Assembly: GCA_009778055.1 (NCBI GenBank)
Contig: WRKN01000031.1
Location: 1 to 16,813 of the forward strand
Reading direction: 5' to 3'
Source of the DNA: Synergistaceae bacterium
GTDB taxonomy: Bacteria; Synergistota; Synergistia; Synergistales; Aminobacteriaceae
DNA: 16,813 nucleotides
Shown here: positions 1 to 6,374 of the stretch, piece after piece
How positions within the stretch are numbered: position 1 is the first letter of the stretch
Layout: each line of letters begins with the position of its first letter
Made by a program: the position numbers and the translations under genes
The notes under the pieces: model-generated
Told to the model about the DNA's origin: nothing
Database searches by the model: none
What the model saw: the letters and a program-made list of their open reading frames with translations, nothing else

Positions 1-70
1 CGAGAATCCCGATGATGACGATGACTATCAATAACTCAACTAGGGTAAAACCTTTACGATTCTTAAACAT
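1..70 (-). CDS. Type IV pilin-like prepilin, N-terminal fragment
   Basis: Only the first 23 codons are inside the window; the gene runs off the left edge. Starting at the ATG at 70 the peptide has a short basic leader (MFKNRKG), then FTLVELL and a run of hydrophobic residues. This is the class III prepilin signal: prepilin peptidase cuts after the Gly and methylates the Phe, and the Glu at mature position 5 is present. The hydrophobic stretch that follows anchors the subunit in the inner membrane and packs in the pilus core. A GGGAGG Shine-Dalgarno lies about 8 bases before the ATG. The N-terminus alone cannot separate a major type IV pilin from a minor pilin or a type II secretion pseudopilin. 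The signal itself is clear; the exact role is open. Confidence 0.9.
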   Translation of the reverse strand, partial: MFKNRKGFTLVELLIVIVIIGIL

Positions 71-214
71 AACCCTACCTCCCTGTCTCAAGGCCGGATT
101 ACCCCAAACCGACGGGCAATCATCCATAAAGCTACACAGCGCGTAGAAACAAACCCTACATTCCGATTCCGCTTTATCCGACCCCGGCCCCCCTCCTTTC
201 CCGCTTCTTTCTTC

Positions 215-242
215 ACTATCAAAAAGTACACTTTTTGATAGT
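215..242. repeat. 28-base palindrome, copy 1
   Basis: The arm ACTATCAAAAAGT (215-227) is followed by a 2-base centre (AC) and its exact reverse complement (230-242). The same palindrome recurs at 449-474 with a different centre. Perfect 13-base arms around a 2-base centre could be an operator for a dimeric regulator, a DNA hairpin end of a small mobile element, or a very AT-rich RNA hairpin. No T-tract after a GC-rich stem is present, so an ordinary terminator is unlikely. Confidence 0.9.
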
Positions 243-448
243 TTCCCTCGGGTGCGTTTGGGGAAAATTTTTAAGGCTTATTCTTGAAATTTTCGATATT
301 TTGCGCACGATTTTCCGCTCATTTACCAAAAACGGCTGTGGGCGAACTACGATGATTTTGCCTTTACAAAAATTATTTTTGAGAAATTTTTTGGAAAGGG
401 TATTGAAGTTGGTTGACTTGTATGCTATTCTTTCAAAACTTAAGTTCG

Positions 449-474
449 CTATCAAAAAGTGTACTTTTTGATAG
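449..474. repeat. 26-base palindrome, copy 2
   Basis: The arm CTATCAAAAAGT (449-460) and its reverse complement (463-474) surround the centre GT. The arms are identical to copy 1 over 12 bases, while the outer base and the centre differ. The two copies bracket an AT-rich, non-coding 206-base segment. Confidence 0.9.
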
Positions 475-539
475 TTGGTTGGTCGCCTTTCATCAGTCAC
501 CATCATTGTTTTGCCAATTGTGTTAAAACTCTCGAAAGG

Positions 540-550
540 CTTTTTGATAG
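540..550. repeat. Half copy of the palindrome arm
   Basis: The 11-base string CTTTTTGATAG matches the right arm of both palindromes exactly but has no partner arm beside it. It may be a remnant of a third copy or a chance match; the length is only modestly convincing. Confidence 0.5.
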
Positions 551-551
551 G

Positions 552-652
552 ACGCCTGAGGCGTATGTTGTGTGTTTGCAAGGCTTCAAGCGTATCGGGC
601 AAACCATGCCCGGCACACCGGCGGCCGTAGGGGACGCACACCCGGGCGTCCC
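552..652. other. Cluster of three GC-rich hairpins
   Basis: Three short inverted repeats follow one another: ACGCC/GGCGT with a 3-base loop (552-564), CGGGCA/TGCCCG with a 5-base loop (596-612) and GGGACGC/GCGTCCC with an 8-base loop (631-652). They lie in non-coding DNA 94 bases or more upstream of the gene at 746. They could be part of a structured leader or small RNA, or remains of an extragenic repeat. None has a following T-tract. I do not recognise a known RNA family. Confidence 0.45.
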
Positions 653-745
653 GTTCGCTCCAGTTGATGACCGCCGCGCGTCCTATGCCCTATGTTAGAC
701 TTGATAACAGCAACAAACAATCCCTTAACTGGAAGGTGAACGAAA

Positions 746-925
746 ATGGCATATGAAACAAAGGTTTTGCTAATTGCGCTCGCAGAGATAGTATTAAATA
801 CACCCGGCGACGCTGGAACGTTGCGTAAAATCTATGAAGCTATCGCCAAGATGGCAAATGCCGAAGGCGTAATACTAAAGCCTTACGACGAAGCCCAGCA
901 CGCCCCGAATGGGAGCGACAAATAA
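746..925 (+). CDS. Small helical protein of unknown function (59 aa)
   Basis: This short gene starts at an ATG preceded by a GGAAGGTGA Shine-Dalgarno at ideal spacing (731-739) and ends at TAA (923-925). The protein begins MAYETKVLLIALAEIVLN and continues with a predicted helix-rich stretch (TLRKIYEAIAKMANAEGV), ending in a short polar tail. There are no membrane segments, signal peptide or cysteines. The good ribosome binding site, amphipathic helical pattern and ordinary amino acid composition support a real gene. I do not recognise the family with confidence and assign no function. It reads in the same direction as the chemotaxis cluster, 115 bases before the double-receiver gene. Confidence 0.75.
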   Translation: MAYETKVLLIALAEIVLNTPGDAGTLRKIYEAIAKMANAEGVILKPYDEAQHAPNGSDK

Positions 926-933
926 TGATATGA

Positions 934-1009
934 TTGGCGTCGGATGCTTAACCTTTTATCAGAGAAATTGTTGATGACCGCCGCCTGTGGGTTATGTAAA
1001 ATGCTATAC
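934..1009 (+). promoter_or_regulatory. Upstream element, copy A (before the double-receiver gene)
   Basis: This non-coding segment is a diverged copy of the one at 3247-3328. The first 43 bases (934-976) align without gaps to 3247-3289 with 35 identities, and seven of the eight differences are transitions. After a short length difference both continue with CTGT[GA]GGTTA and end in CTATAC. The end lies 32 bases before the ATG at 1041. Because copies precede two chemotaxis genes, a shared promoter or leader is the natural reading. The AT-rich 3' part (992-1009) could hold a -10 box, but I could not fit one consistent -35/-10 pair to both copies. Confidence 0.6.
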
Positions 1010-1040
1010 AACTGTGGATAGTTTGGGAGGCGGTCGGCCT

Positions 1041-1880
1041 ATGAGCGGCGTTCACTTTGAAAAAAAGCACATTCTTATCATAAGCGATGAGCCGCGTGTT
1101 TTAGCTGAAATAAAAAAGGAGCTTATGGAGCCTTTTGACGTAAGCATCGCCGCGGCCGGCGGCGCCGCGCTTGCCGCGCTGGAGATGTATGACACGGCGG
1201 CTGTCGTTATCCATATCGGCGAAAGCCGTGAGAAGGCGTTTGCTGTGTTCTCCGGCATTTTGGAATTCGTCAAAGACAAAAAAATTCCTGTCATTTTTTT
1301 AGCGGAAAAAGATAACGACGATGACGAAACCGCCGCGTTCATGATGGGAGCCGCCGATTATTCCGTCAGAAGGCACGACGACGCCGGCGCTTTAATCAGC
1401 CGAATAAGGCTTCGCGCTTGCGCGAGCGAATGTGAAAGGCGGCTTTCAAGCGCCGAAGGCTCCTTGTTTTCTTGCTCCGCCGCTCCTGAGGCGGCTTTGA
1501 ACAATAAGACAATTCTAGTTACCGACGACCTTGAACTGAACAGGGAAATTGTCGCCGGTATGCTTTCCGAAATCGAAGGGCTGACGCTGGAATTTGCCGC
1601 CGACGGGAAAGAAGCCATCGATAAATTTGCGGAAGACCCAAAGCGATATTCCCTTATTTTGATGGACGTTCAAATGTCCGGCATGGATGGGTTAAATGCC
1701 ACCAGGGCCATTAGAAGCCTTCATTGCGAAAACGCGCGCGTAATCCCGATTATCGCGTTGACCGCGAGCGTTAAAGAGGACGAAATAGGCTTGTGCCTCG
1801 AAGCCGGAATGGACGATTGCATAGAAAAGCCTATGGTTTACGATAGATTGCTTGCCGTGATTGCCGAACACTGTTTGTGA
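1041..1880 (+). CDS. Double-receiver (REC-REC) response regulator
   Basis: A 279-residue cytoplasmic protein made of two CheY-like receiver domains and no output domain. The second domain (about 157-279) has the full active site: the acidic pair D162/D163, phospho-acceptor D209 in LILMDVQMSG, T241 and K263. The first (about 9-118) keeps the receiver fold pattern but lacks the site: His58 stands where the Asp should be, Ala replaces the Thr/Ser in VIFLAEK, and Arg the Lys. It is probably a pseudo-receiver used for binding or regulation. The ATG at 1041 follows GGGAGG (1025-1030) and was preferred over an in-frame GTG at 987, which has no ribosome site and lies inside the upstream element. The position at the head of the chemotaxis cluster suggests that CheA phosphorylates the second domain, perhaps as a phosphate sink or a second motor signal; that role is inference. 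Confidence 0.88.
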   Translation: MSGVHFEKKHILIISDEPRVLAEIKKELMEPFDVSIAAAGGAALAALEMYDTAAVVIHIGESREKAFAVFSGILEFVKDKKIPVIFLAEKDNDDDETAAFMMGAADYSVRRHDDAGALISRIRLRACASECERRLSSAEGSLFSCSAAPEAALNNKTILVTDDLELNREIVAGMLSEIEGLTLEFAADGKEAIDKFAEDPKRYSLILMDVQMSGMDGLNATRAIRSLHCENARVIPIIALTASVKEDEIGLCLEAGMDDCIEKPMVYDRLLAVIAEHCL

Positions 1881-1889
1881 ATGGATATC

Positions 1890-3182
1890 CTAAATCAGCT
1901 TTTTTGTCATTCCCGCAAGGTAAAGCGGCAAATTGGTAATGCTGCCATCCCTGGCATATTCGCGCCTTGAAAAACGAATTGCGGTTTGCGGCTGTCTTCT
2001 ATTGATATATGATTTGAAGCTGGGCGCGTTTTTTTGTTCCCCGCTTTTCACCTCCACGGGGATGATATTTGTCCCATCTTGGAGCAGGAAATCAATCTCC
2101 ATGTGTCCGTCGGCGTAAAAACGAGGCTGCACATCAGAAAACCCCTGAAGCTGCTGAAGGACAAAGTTTTCCGTAAGCGCTCCCTTAAATTGATAATCGC
2201 TTTTCAAAAGGATCGCGCTGTTGTCGATCCCCGCCATGTGCTTTAAAAGCCCGGTGTCAAACAAAAAGAGTTTGAAGTAATTGAGCTGGTCAAACGCTTT
2301 GAGCGGGTGTTCCGGCTTAGATACGTTGTATACGCGATTGAGCATCCCGGCTGAGACCAGCCATTCAATAGCTTCTTCGTACTCCCTCGCCCTAGCGCCT
2401 GGTTTAATGCAGCCGTAGATAAATTTTTCGTTACCCTTCCCAAGCTGGGTAACAATGCTGCGAAATACAAGCAAAATTTTACCGCTGTTGACCTTGCCGG
2501 AGTGTTTCGCGAAATCGTTTTCGTATATGGTGATTAATTCTTTTTGAATTTTACCGATCCTTTGCGGGTCTTTATACTTCACCCATGACGCGACACATTC
2601 GGGAAGTCCTCCTATCAGAAGGTAAAGGTCGTATGCCTCAAGCAGGCGGACGTGGAAAACCTTCTCGATCGGCTGATCTTTTTCAATTTGGATTAAATAT
2701 TTATACAGCGGCTGATCGGTTGCGGATAGAAACTCGTCAAAATACAGCGGACAAAGTTCAAGCAAATTAACTTGCCCCACAGGAAAGGATTTTGGACTGG
2801 CCAGAAGTGTGCCAAGCAGGCTGCCTGCGGCAACCACGTGATACTCGTTTGCTTTTTCCCTGAAATACTTCAAGGCGTTAAGCGCGGCGGGGCACTCCTG
2901 GATTTCGTCAAAGATGATGAGCGTTTTTTCCGGGATGATTTTTCTCCCGCTTAAAAGACCTAACAATTCAACAACTCTGTGCGGGTTTTTATTTTGCTCA
3001 AATATCGACTTAAACTCTTCCTCCTCGTCGAAGTTAAAACTGACGTAATCCTGATATTGTTTTTTTCCAAACTCGTGCATTAGCCAAGTCTTGCCAACTT
3101 GCCTGGCTCCTTTCAAAATCAAGGGTTTTTTATCCGGGTCATTTTTCCACGCCACGAGTTTGTCAAAAGCATTTCTATTCAT
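1890..3182 (-). CDS. AAA family ATPase with DUF4143 C-terminal domain
   Basis: A 430-residue protein of the common AAA_14/DUF4143 ATPase family. Walker A is GARQVGKT (25-32) and Walker B is LIIFDE (ending D92-E93). The C-terminal part carries a PD-(D/E)XK-like pattern: D364 in MEIDFLL, then E377 and K379 in PVEVKSG. The family is widespread, often multicopy in anaerobes, and its cellular role is not settled; genomic mobility or toxin-antitoxin-like roles have been proposed. The start is the ATG at 3182, with AAGGGA 7 bases upstream; an in-frame TTG at 3203 would swallow that site. It lies antisense between the double-receiver gene (9-base convergent gap) and cheA, interrupting an otherwise one-direction chemotaxis cluster. 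This suggests later insertion. Confidence 0.9.
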   Translation of the reverse strand: MNRNAFDKLVAWKNDPDKKPLILKGARQVGKTWLMHEFGKKQYQDYVSFNFDEEEEFKSIFEQNKNPHRVVELLGLLSGRKIIPEKTLIIFDEIQECPAALNALKYFREKANEYHVVAAGSLLGTLLASPKSFPVGQVNLLELCPLYFDEFLSATDQPLYKYLIQIEKDQPIEKVFHVRLLEAYDLYLLIGGLPECVASWVKYKDPQRIGKIQKELITIYENDFAKHSGKVNSGKILLVFRSIVTQLGKGNEKFIYGCIKPGARAREYEEAIEWLVSAGMLNRVYNVSKPEHPLKAFDQLNYFKLFLFDTGLLKHMAGIDNSAILLKSDYQFKGALTENFVLQQLQGFSDVQPRFYADGHMEIDFLLQDGTNIIPVEVKSGEQKNAPSFKSYINRRQPQTAIRFSRREYARDGSITNLPLYLAGMTKKLI

Positions 3183-3246
3183 CGCAAATTCCCTTAAAAT
3201 CAATGTTAAAACCGATTATATCACGCTCCCCCTTCGGAGAGGTAAT

Positions 3247-3328
3247 TTGGCGTCAGATACTTAACCTTTTGTCCGAAAAACTGTCGACGCTCCAACGACT
3301 GTCTGTAGGTTAATATAAGGTACTATAC
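3247..3328 (+). promoter_or_regulatory. Upstream element, copy B (before cheA)
   Basis: This is the second copy of the element at 934-1009, ending in CTATAC 16 bases before the proposed cheA start. TTGGCGTC (3247-3254) can pair with GACG-CT-CCAA (3286-3295). In copy A the matching arm is GATG-A-CCG, which still pairs partly through G-U wobbles. This hints at a conserved RNA hairpin, but only two copies are available. TAATAT (3311-3316) is a possible -10 box; no matching -35 was found. As the first non-coding segment before cheA, it most likely carries the operon's promoter. Confidence 0.6.
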
Positions 3329-3330
3329 GT

Positions 3331-3339
3331 GAAAGAAGG
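3331..3339 (+). promoter_or_regulatory. Shine-Dalgarno that places the cheA start at an ATT codon
   Basis: GAAAGAAGG is a strong ribosome binding site. Five bases after it comes the in-frame codon ATT (3345) and then ATA (3348). An in-frame TGA at 3330 rules out any start further upstream. No ATG, GTG or TTG occurs in frame before the TTG at 3429, which lies inside the conserved Hpt domain. Confidence 0.65.
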
Positions 3340-3344
3340 CGCTG

Positions 3345-5903
3345 ATTATAAAACTGGATACGAGCCTGCTTCTTGATGATTTTGAAGCCGAAGCCAAAAC
3401 GCATATAGAAAAGATAGAGACGGCCTTTTTGGACGTGGAGGCGCTTAACGGCGACCCTAAGCTGATGAACGGCGCTTTTCGCTCCGCGCACAGCCTTAAA
3501 GGGACAGCCGGTTTTTTTTCACTTGAAAAAATTGTCGCCGTCGCGCATGAGCTTGAAAGCGTTTTTTCACAAATTAAAGACGGAACTTTGGCGCTTAACG
3601 ACGAAATCTCGGATATTGTGCTGCAAAGCGTGGACTGCCTGAGGGATTTGGTTGACAATATAGGCGGCGATGAGGCCGTTGACATTGGGAAACTTGTAAA
3701 AACGCTTAAAAACTACTCAAATGCCGGGAGCCGCGAGGAAAATACCAAAGAAGAAATACATACGCCTTTTGACCGCGGCGGCTTCGAGACGGAAAAAGCC
3801 CTTAAAAACGCGGCGCGGCGCGGTCATAAAATATATTACGTCAATATAGGATTTAACAGAAGCCTTGGCAAGTACTATAAGAACCCCAAGGGAATGATTG
3901 ACAATATTTTATCGATAGGCTCGATCGTTGCGGCCATAGTCGACGGCAACCCCGATGAAACGATAACGGATTTGGATACCGAGGCCCTGACCCTCAGAAT
4001 AGCGGACGCGCTGGCAAAACGCGATACTTCCACGCTGGAGCTCCTTGTGACCAGCGTTTTGGAGTTTGACCTTTTCTCAATAGCAATCGAGGTAGACAAA
4101 AAACATATACGCCTTTTGAAAGAAGGCTGCGGCAGCGAACCGGCGGCAATCGGAGAGGAAAGCGAATGGGTTTATAAAAAAGCGCCGGCGCGGGAAAACA
4201 ACTTTTCAATCCGTCTTGACATTTCAGTCATCAACGGACTTTTGGATTTAGCCAACGAGATGATTTTAACGCGAAACCAGCTTTTTTCCGCCGTGTCCAG
4301 GCATAAGAGGTCGATCGCCGGGCTTGCGCCGGTTTTGCACGATATGGCCAGGCTTACAAGCGAGATTCAGGAAAAAGTCATGCTTACGAGAATGCAGCCG
4401 ATCAGCGTTATTTTCGACAAATTTTCGCGTATGATACGCGATACCGCGAAGGCGCTCAATAAAGAAATCGAATTGGAAACTTTCGGCGGCGATGTGATGC
4501 TTGACAAATATTTGCTGGACTCGCTGGCGGACCCGATAACCCAGCTTGTCAAAAACGCGGCCTGCCACGGTCTGGAGCCTGCCGAACGCCGGGTAACGCT
4601 GGGCAAGCCTCAAAAGGGCAAAATTACGCTTAACGCATATATGCGGGACGGCTTGGCATTTATAGAGGTGACGGACGACGGCGCGGGCATAGACGCGGAG
4701 GCGCTCAAGCGCAAAAGCCTGGAACTAGGGGCGGCGACGGAGGAAAGGCTTTCGGCGATGTCGAGAAGCGATATCTTCGCGCTGATGTTCGAGCCGGGAA
4801 TTACCACCGCCGAACAGGTAACAAGGCTTTCGGGGCGCGGCGTCGGAATGGACATTGTCAAAACGAACATAGAAAAACTGGGCGGCTCAATAGAAGTAGA
4901 CTCCGAACAGGACAAAGGGACGACCGTACGCTTGAAAATGCCGCTCACGCTTTCGGTCATAAGAACCCTCATTGTGGAGATAGACTCCGTTAGGTACTCC
5001 GTGCCGGAAGTAAACGTCGAACGGATAGTGCGGATTCGGCACGGTATGCCGTTGAACATGACGAAGGCGCGGATTGAAAGGCTTAACGATTCTCTTGTCT
5101 TAAGCCTCGGCGGGCGTGTCATCCCCATTGTGACCATGAGAGAAATAGACGCCAGGGCCAAAGGGCTCGAGCTGCCGCCGGACGGGTCGCCGTTTGAGCA
5201 AATCCTCCGGCGCGACGTGGCAAAATGCCTTGTGCTCAAGGCCAGGGACAAAAATTTCGCGCTTTTGATAGACGACGCCGTGAAAACCGAGCAAACGCTT
5301 GTCAAACCGCTTCCCGGATATTTAAGAAAATGTCTCTGCTATTCAAGCGTGACGGTTTTAGGCAACGGCAGCGCGATCGCCATTCTGGACGCCGAAGGCA
5401 TATTGCGTCTTATGGGTATTGAAGGCGTTGAAAAAAACGCTCTTACCCAAAAAGACGAAAAAGACGAAAAGCAGATTATAATTTTCAAGTGCTCGGGGGC
5501 GGAGTATTTCGCGCTTGAAATGGATGAAATTTCAAGGATAGAGGCTGTCGGCCCCGAACGTATCCAGAGAATAGGCGACGGCCGTTTTGTGAACATTGCG
5601 GGAAAAACCGTCCGCGTCGTCAGGCCGGAAAACTTCGCGCCGGTTCATAAGCGCCGCTATACCGGGAATAAACTCTATGTGCTGACGCTTAAAAAAAGCG
5701 CGCCGCCTGTCGGGCTTCTTGCCGGCAAGGTGCTCGACAAGGTCAGCGGCGGTTTTGAGCTTGACCATGACCGCCTTTACAGCGATTTTATTTTCGGGAC
5801 GAGCGTTTTTAACGAAAAAATACTTATCTTTTTAGATCCGTCCGCCATAGCGGAGGAGGTTGAAAAAGACAAGCAAAAAAGAAAGGCGATAAAACGGATT
5901 TAA
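3345..5903 (+). CDS. cheA: Chemotaxis histidine kinase CheA
   Basis: CheA autophosphorylates with ATP and passes phosphate to CheY and CheB; it works at the receptor array with CheW. Residue numbers assume the ATT start (852 aa). P1/Hpt is at about 1-110, with phospho-site H49 in AHSLKG; a CheY/CheB-binding P2-like domain is at about 130-255; the P3 dimerisation helices begin near 288. The ATPase domain follows, with N-box N404, G1 box DDGAG (444-448) and G2 box SGRGVGMD (near 497). A P5 CheW-like domain starts near 541, and a second CheW-like domain fills about 709-840. The N-box reads NAACHGLE, with Cys where most CheA proteins have Asp. No ATG, GTG or TTG start exists upstream of the Hpt domain. 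H49 matches the usual position (48 in E. coli), which supports a start at or near 3345. It is followed 18 bases later by cheW. Confidence 0.93.
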   Translation: MIKLDTSLLLDDFEAEAKTHIEKIETAFLDVEALNGDPKLMNGAFRSAHSLKGTAGFFSLEKIVAVAHELESVFSQIKDGTLALNDEISDIVLQSVDCLRDLVDNIGGDEAVDIGKLVKTLKNYSNAGSREENTKEEIHTPFDRGGFETEKALKNAARRGHKIYYVNIGFNRSLGKYYKNPKGMIDNILSIGSIVAAIVDGNPDETITDLDTEALTLRIADALAKRDTSTLELLVTSVLEFDLFSIAIEVDKKHIRLLKEGCGSEPAAIGEESEWVYKKAPARENNFSIRLDISVINGLLDLANEMILTRNQLFSAVSRHKRSIAGLAPVLHDMARLTSEIQEKVMLTRMQPISVIFDKFSRMIRDTAKALNKEIELETFGGDVMLDKYLLDSLADPITQLVKNAACHGLEPAERRVTLGKPQKGKITLNAYMRDGLAFIEVTDDGAGIDAEALKRKSLELGAATEERLSAMSRSDIFALMFEPGITTAEQVTRLSGRGVGMDIVKTNIEKLGGSIEVDSEQDKGTTVRLKMPLTLSVIRTLIVEIDSVRYSVPEVNVERIVRIRHGMPLNMTKARIERLNDSLVLSLGGRVIPIVTMREIDARAKGLELPPDGSPFEQILRRDVAKCLVLKARDKNFALLIDDAVKTEQTLVKPLPGYLRKCLCYSSVTVLGNGSAIAILDAEGILRLMGIEGVEKNALTQKDEKDEKQIIIFKCSGAEYFALEMDEISRIEAVGPERIQRIGDGRFVNIAGKTVRVVRPENFAPVHKRRYTGNKLYVLTLKKSAPPVGLLAGKVLDKVSGGFELDHDRLYSDFIFGTSVFNEKILIFLDPSAIAEEVEKDKQKRKAIKRI

Positions 5904-5921
5904 AAAGAAAGGTGACGCGGC

Positions 5922-6374
5922 ATGAGAGGATTGAGCTTCTTCGCGGACGGCGAGCTTTTTGCCGTTGACGCGGCGCTTGTGAAGAAGGTCGTGCGGAACG
6001 TGGCGTTTACCCCCATTCCGGCGGCGCCGGAGGCGGTGGCCGGCATCGCCGGAATTAAGGGGAGAATCGTTACGGTTTTGAGCCTTGCGGAGCTGCTTGG
6101 GCGGAAAAGGGACGCGCAAGTCGTTAAACCCGCCAAGGCCGTTGTTTTCAAGCCGCTTACGGACGGCGGCGATCAAATGGGCCTGCTTATAGATAAGCCG
6201 GGCGGCTTGATCGATATAGATGAAAATAAAATACTCCCATTGCCCCGGGCGGCCGAGGATGAAGAAAAACTTTGCGTTTCAGGCATGGCCGAGGTTGAGG
6301 GAATACTTTACAGAATTATAAACGTTGATTCGATAATAAACCGGTTTGAAGAAGGGGAGATATATGATGAATAA
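5922..6374 (+). CDS. cheW: Chemotaxis coupling protein CheW
   Basis: A 150-residue protein consisting of a single CheW domain; it bridges CheA (through P5) to the cytoplasmic tip of the receptor. The pattern of short beta strands is clear: LSFFADGELFAVD at the start, GIAGIKGRIVTVLSLAELLG in the first barrel, and ISGMAEVEGI-like strands near the end. The usual NLRG...P..D signature is changed to GIKG...T..S, so the arginine that helps bind receptors in E. coli CheW is a lysine here. An AAAGGTG Shine-Dalgarno (5908-5914) precedes the ATG by 7 bases. Its stop overlaps the start of the receptor gene by 8 bases. The placement between cheA and a receptor gene makes the assignment secure despite the divergence. 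Confidence 0.88.
   Translation: MRGLSFFADGELFAVDAALVKKVVRNVAFTPIPAAPEAVAGIAGIKGRIVTVLSLAELLGRKRDAQVVKPAKAVVFKPLTDGGDQMGLLIDKPGGLIDIDENKILPLPRAAEDEEKLCVSGMAEVEGILYRIINVDSIINRFEEGEIYDE

Larger units (their letters stand above)
71..745. other. Long intergenic region with palindromes and hairpins
   Basis: This 675-base stretch lies between the divergent pilin fragment and the small gene at 746. I find no open frame here with both a ribosome binding site and a protein-like sequence. It holds two near-identical long palindromes (215-242 and 449-474), a half copy (540-550) and three GC-rich hairpins (552-652), listed separately. The 243-448 part is much richer in A and T than the surrounding genes. 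The pilin promoter should lie in about 80-180 on the minus strand, but no box pair convinced me. Confidence 0.7.

Noticed and set aside
71..215. Cyclic di-GMP riboswitch before the pilin gene
   Set aside because: Such riboswitches often precede pilin genes, but I could not find the conserved core or its paired helices on the minus strand here.
235..471. 78-codon hydrophobic open frame between the palindromes (plus strand)
   Set aside because: It starts at a TTG inside a palindrome with no Shine-Dalgarno and ends in the second palindrome. The composition follows from AT-rich DNA.
215..474. CRISPR-like array from the repeated palindromes
   Set aside because: There are only two full copies, spaced 206 bases apart, with no regular spacers and no cas genes.
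219..641. 140-codon open frame on the minus strand across the palindromes
   Set aside because: It starts at a GTG without a ribosome site, runs through both palindromes and the hairpins, and its protein has no recognisable pattern.
3329..3376. GTG at 3329 as the cheA start
   Set aside because: It is in a different frame and reaches a stop after 15 codons; reaching cheA would need a frameshift with no slippery site visible.
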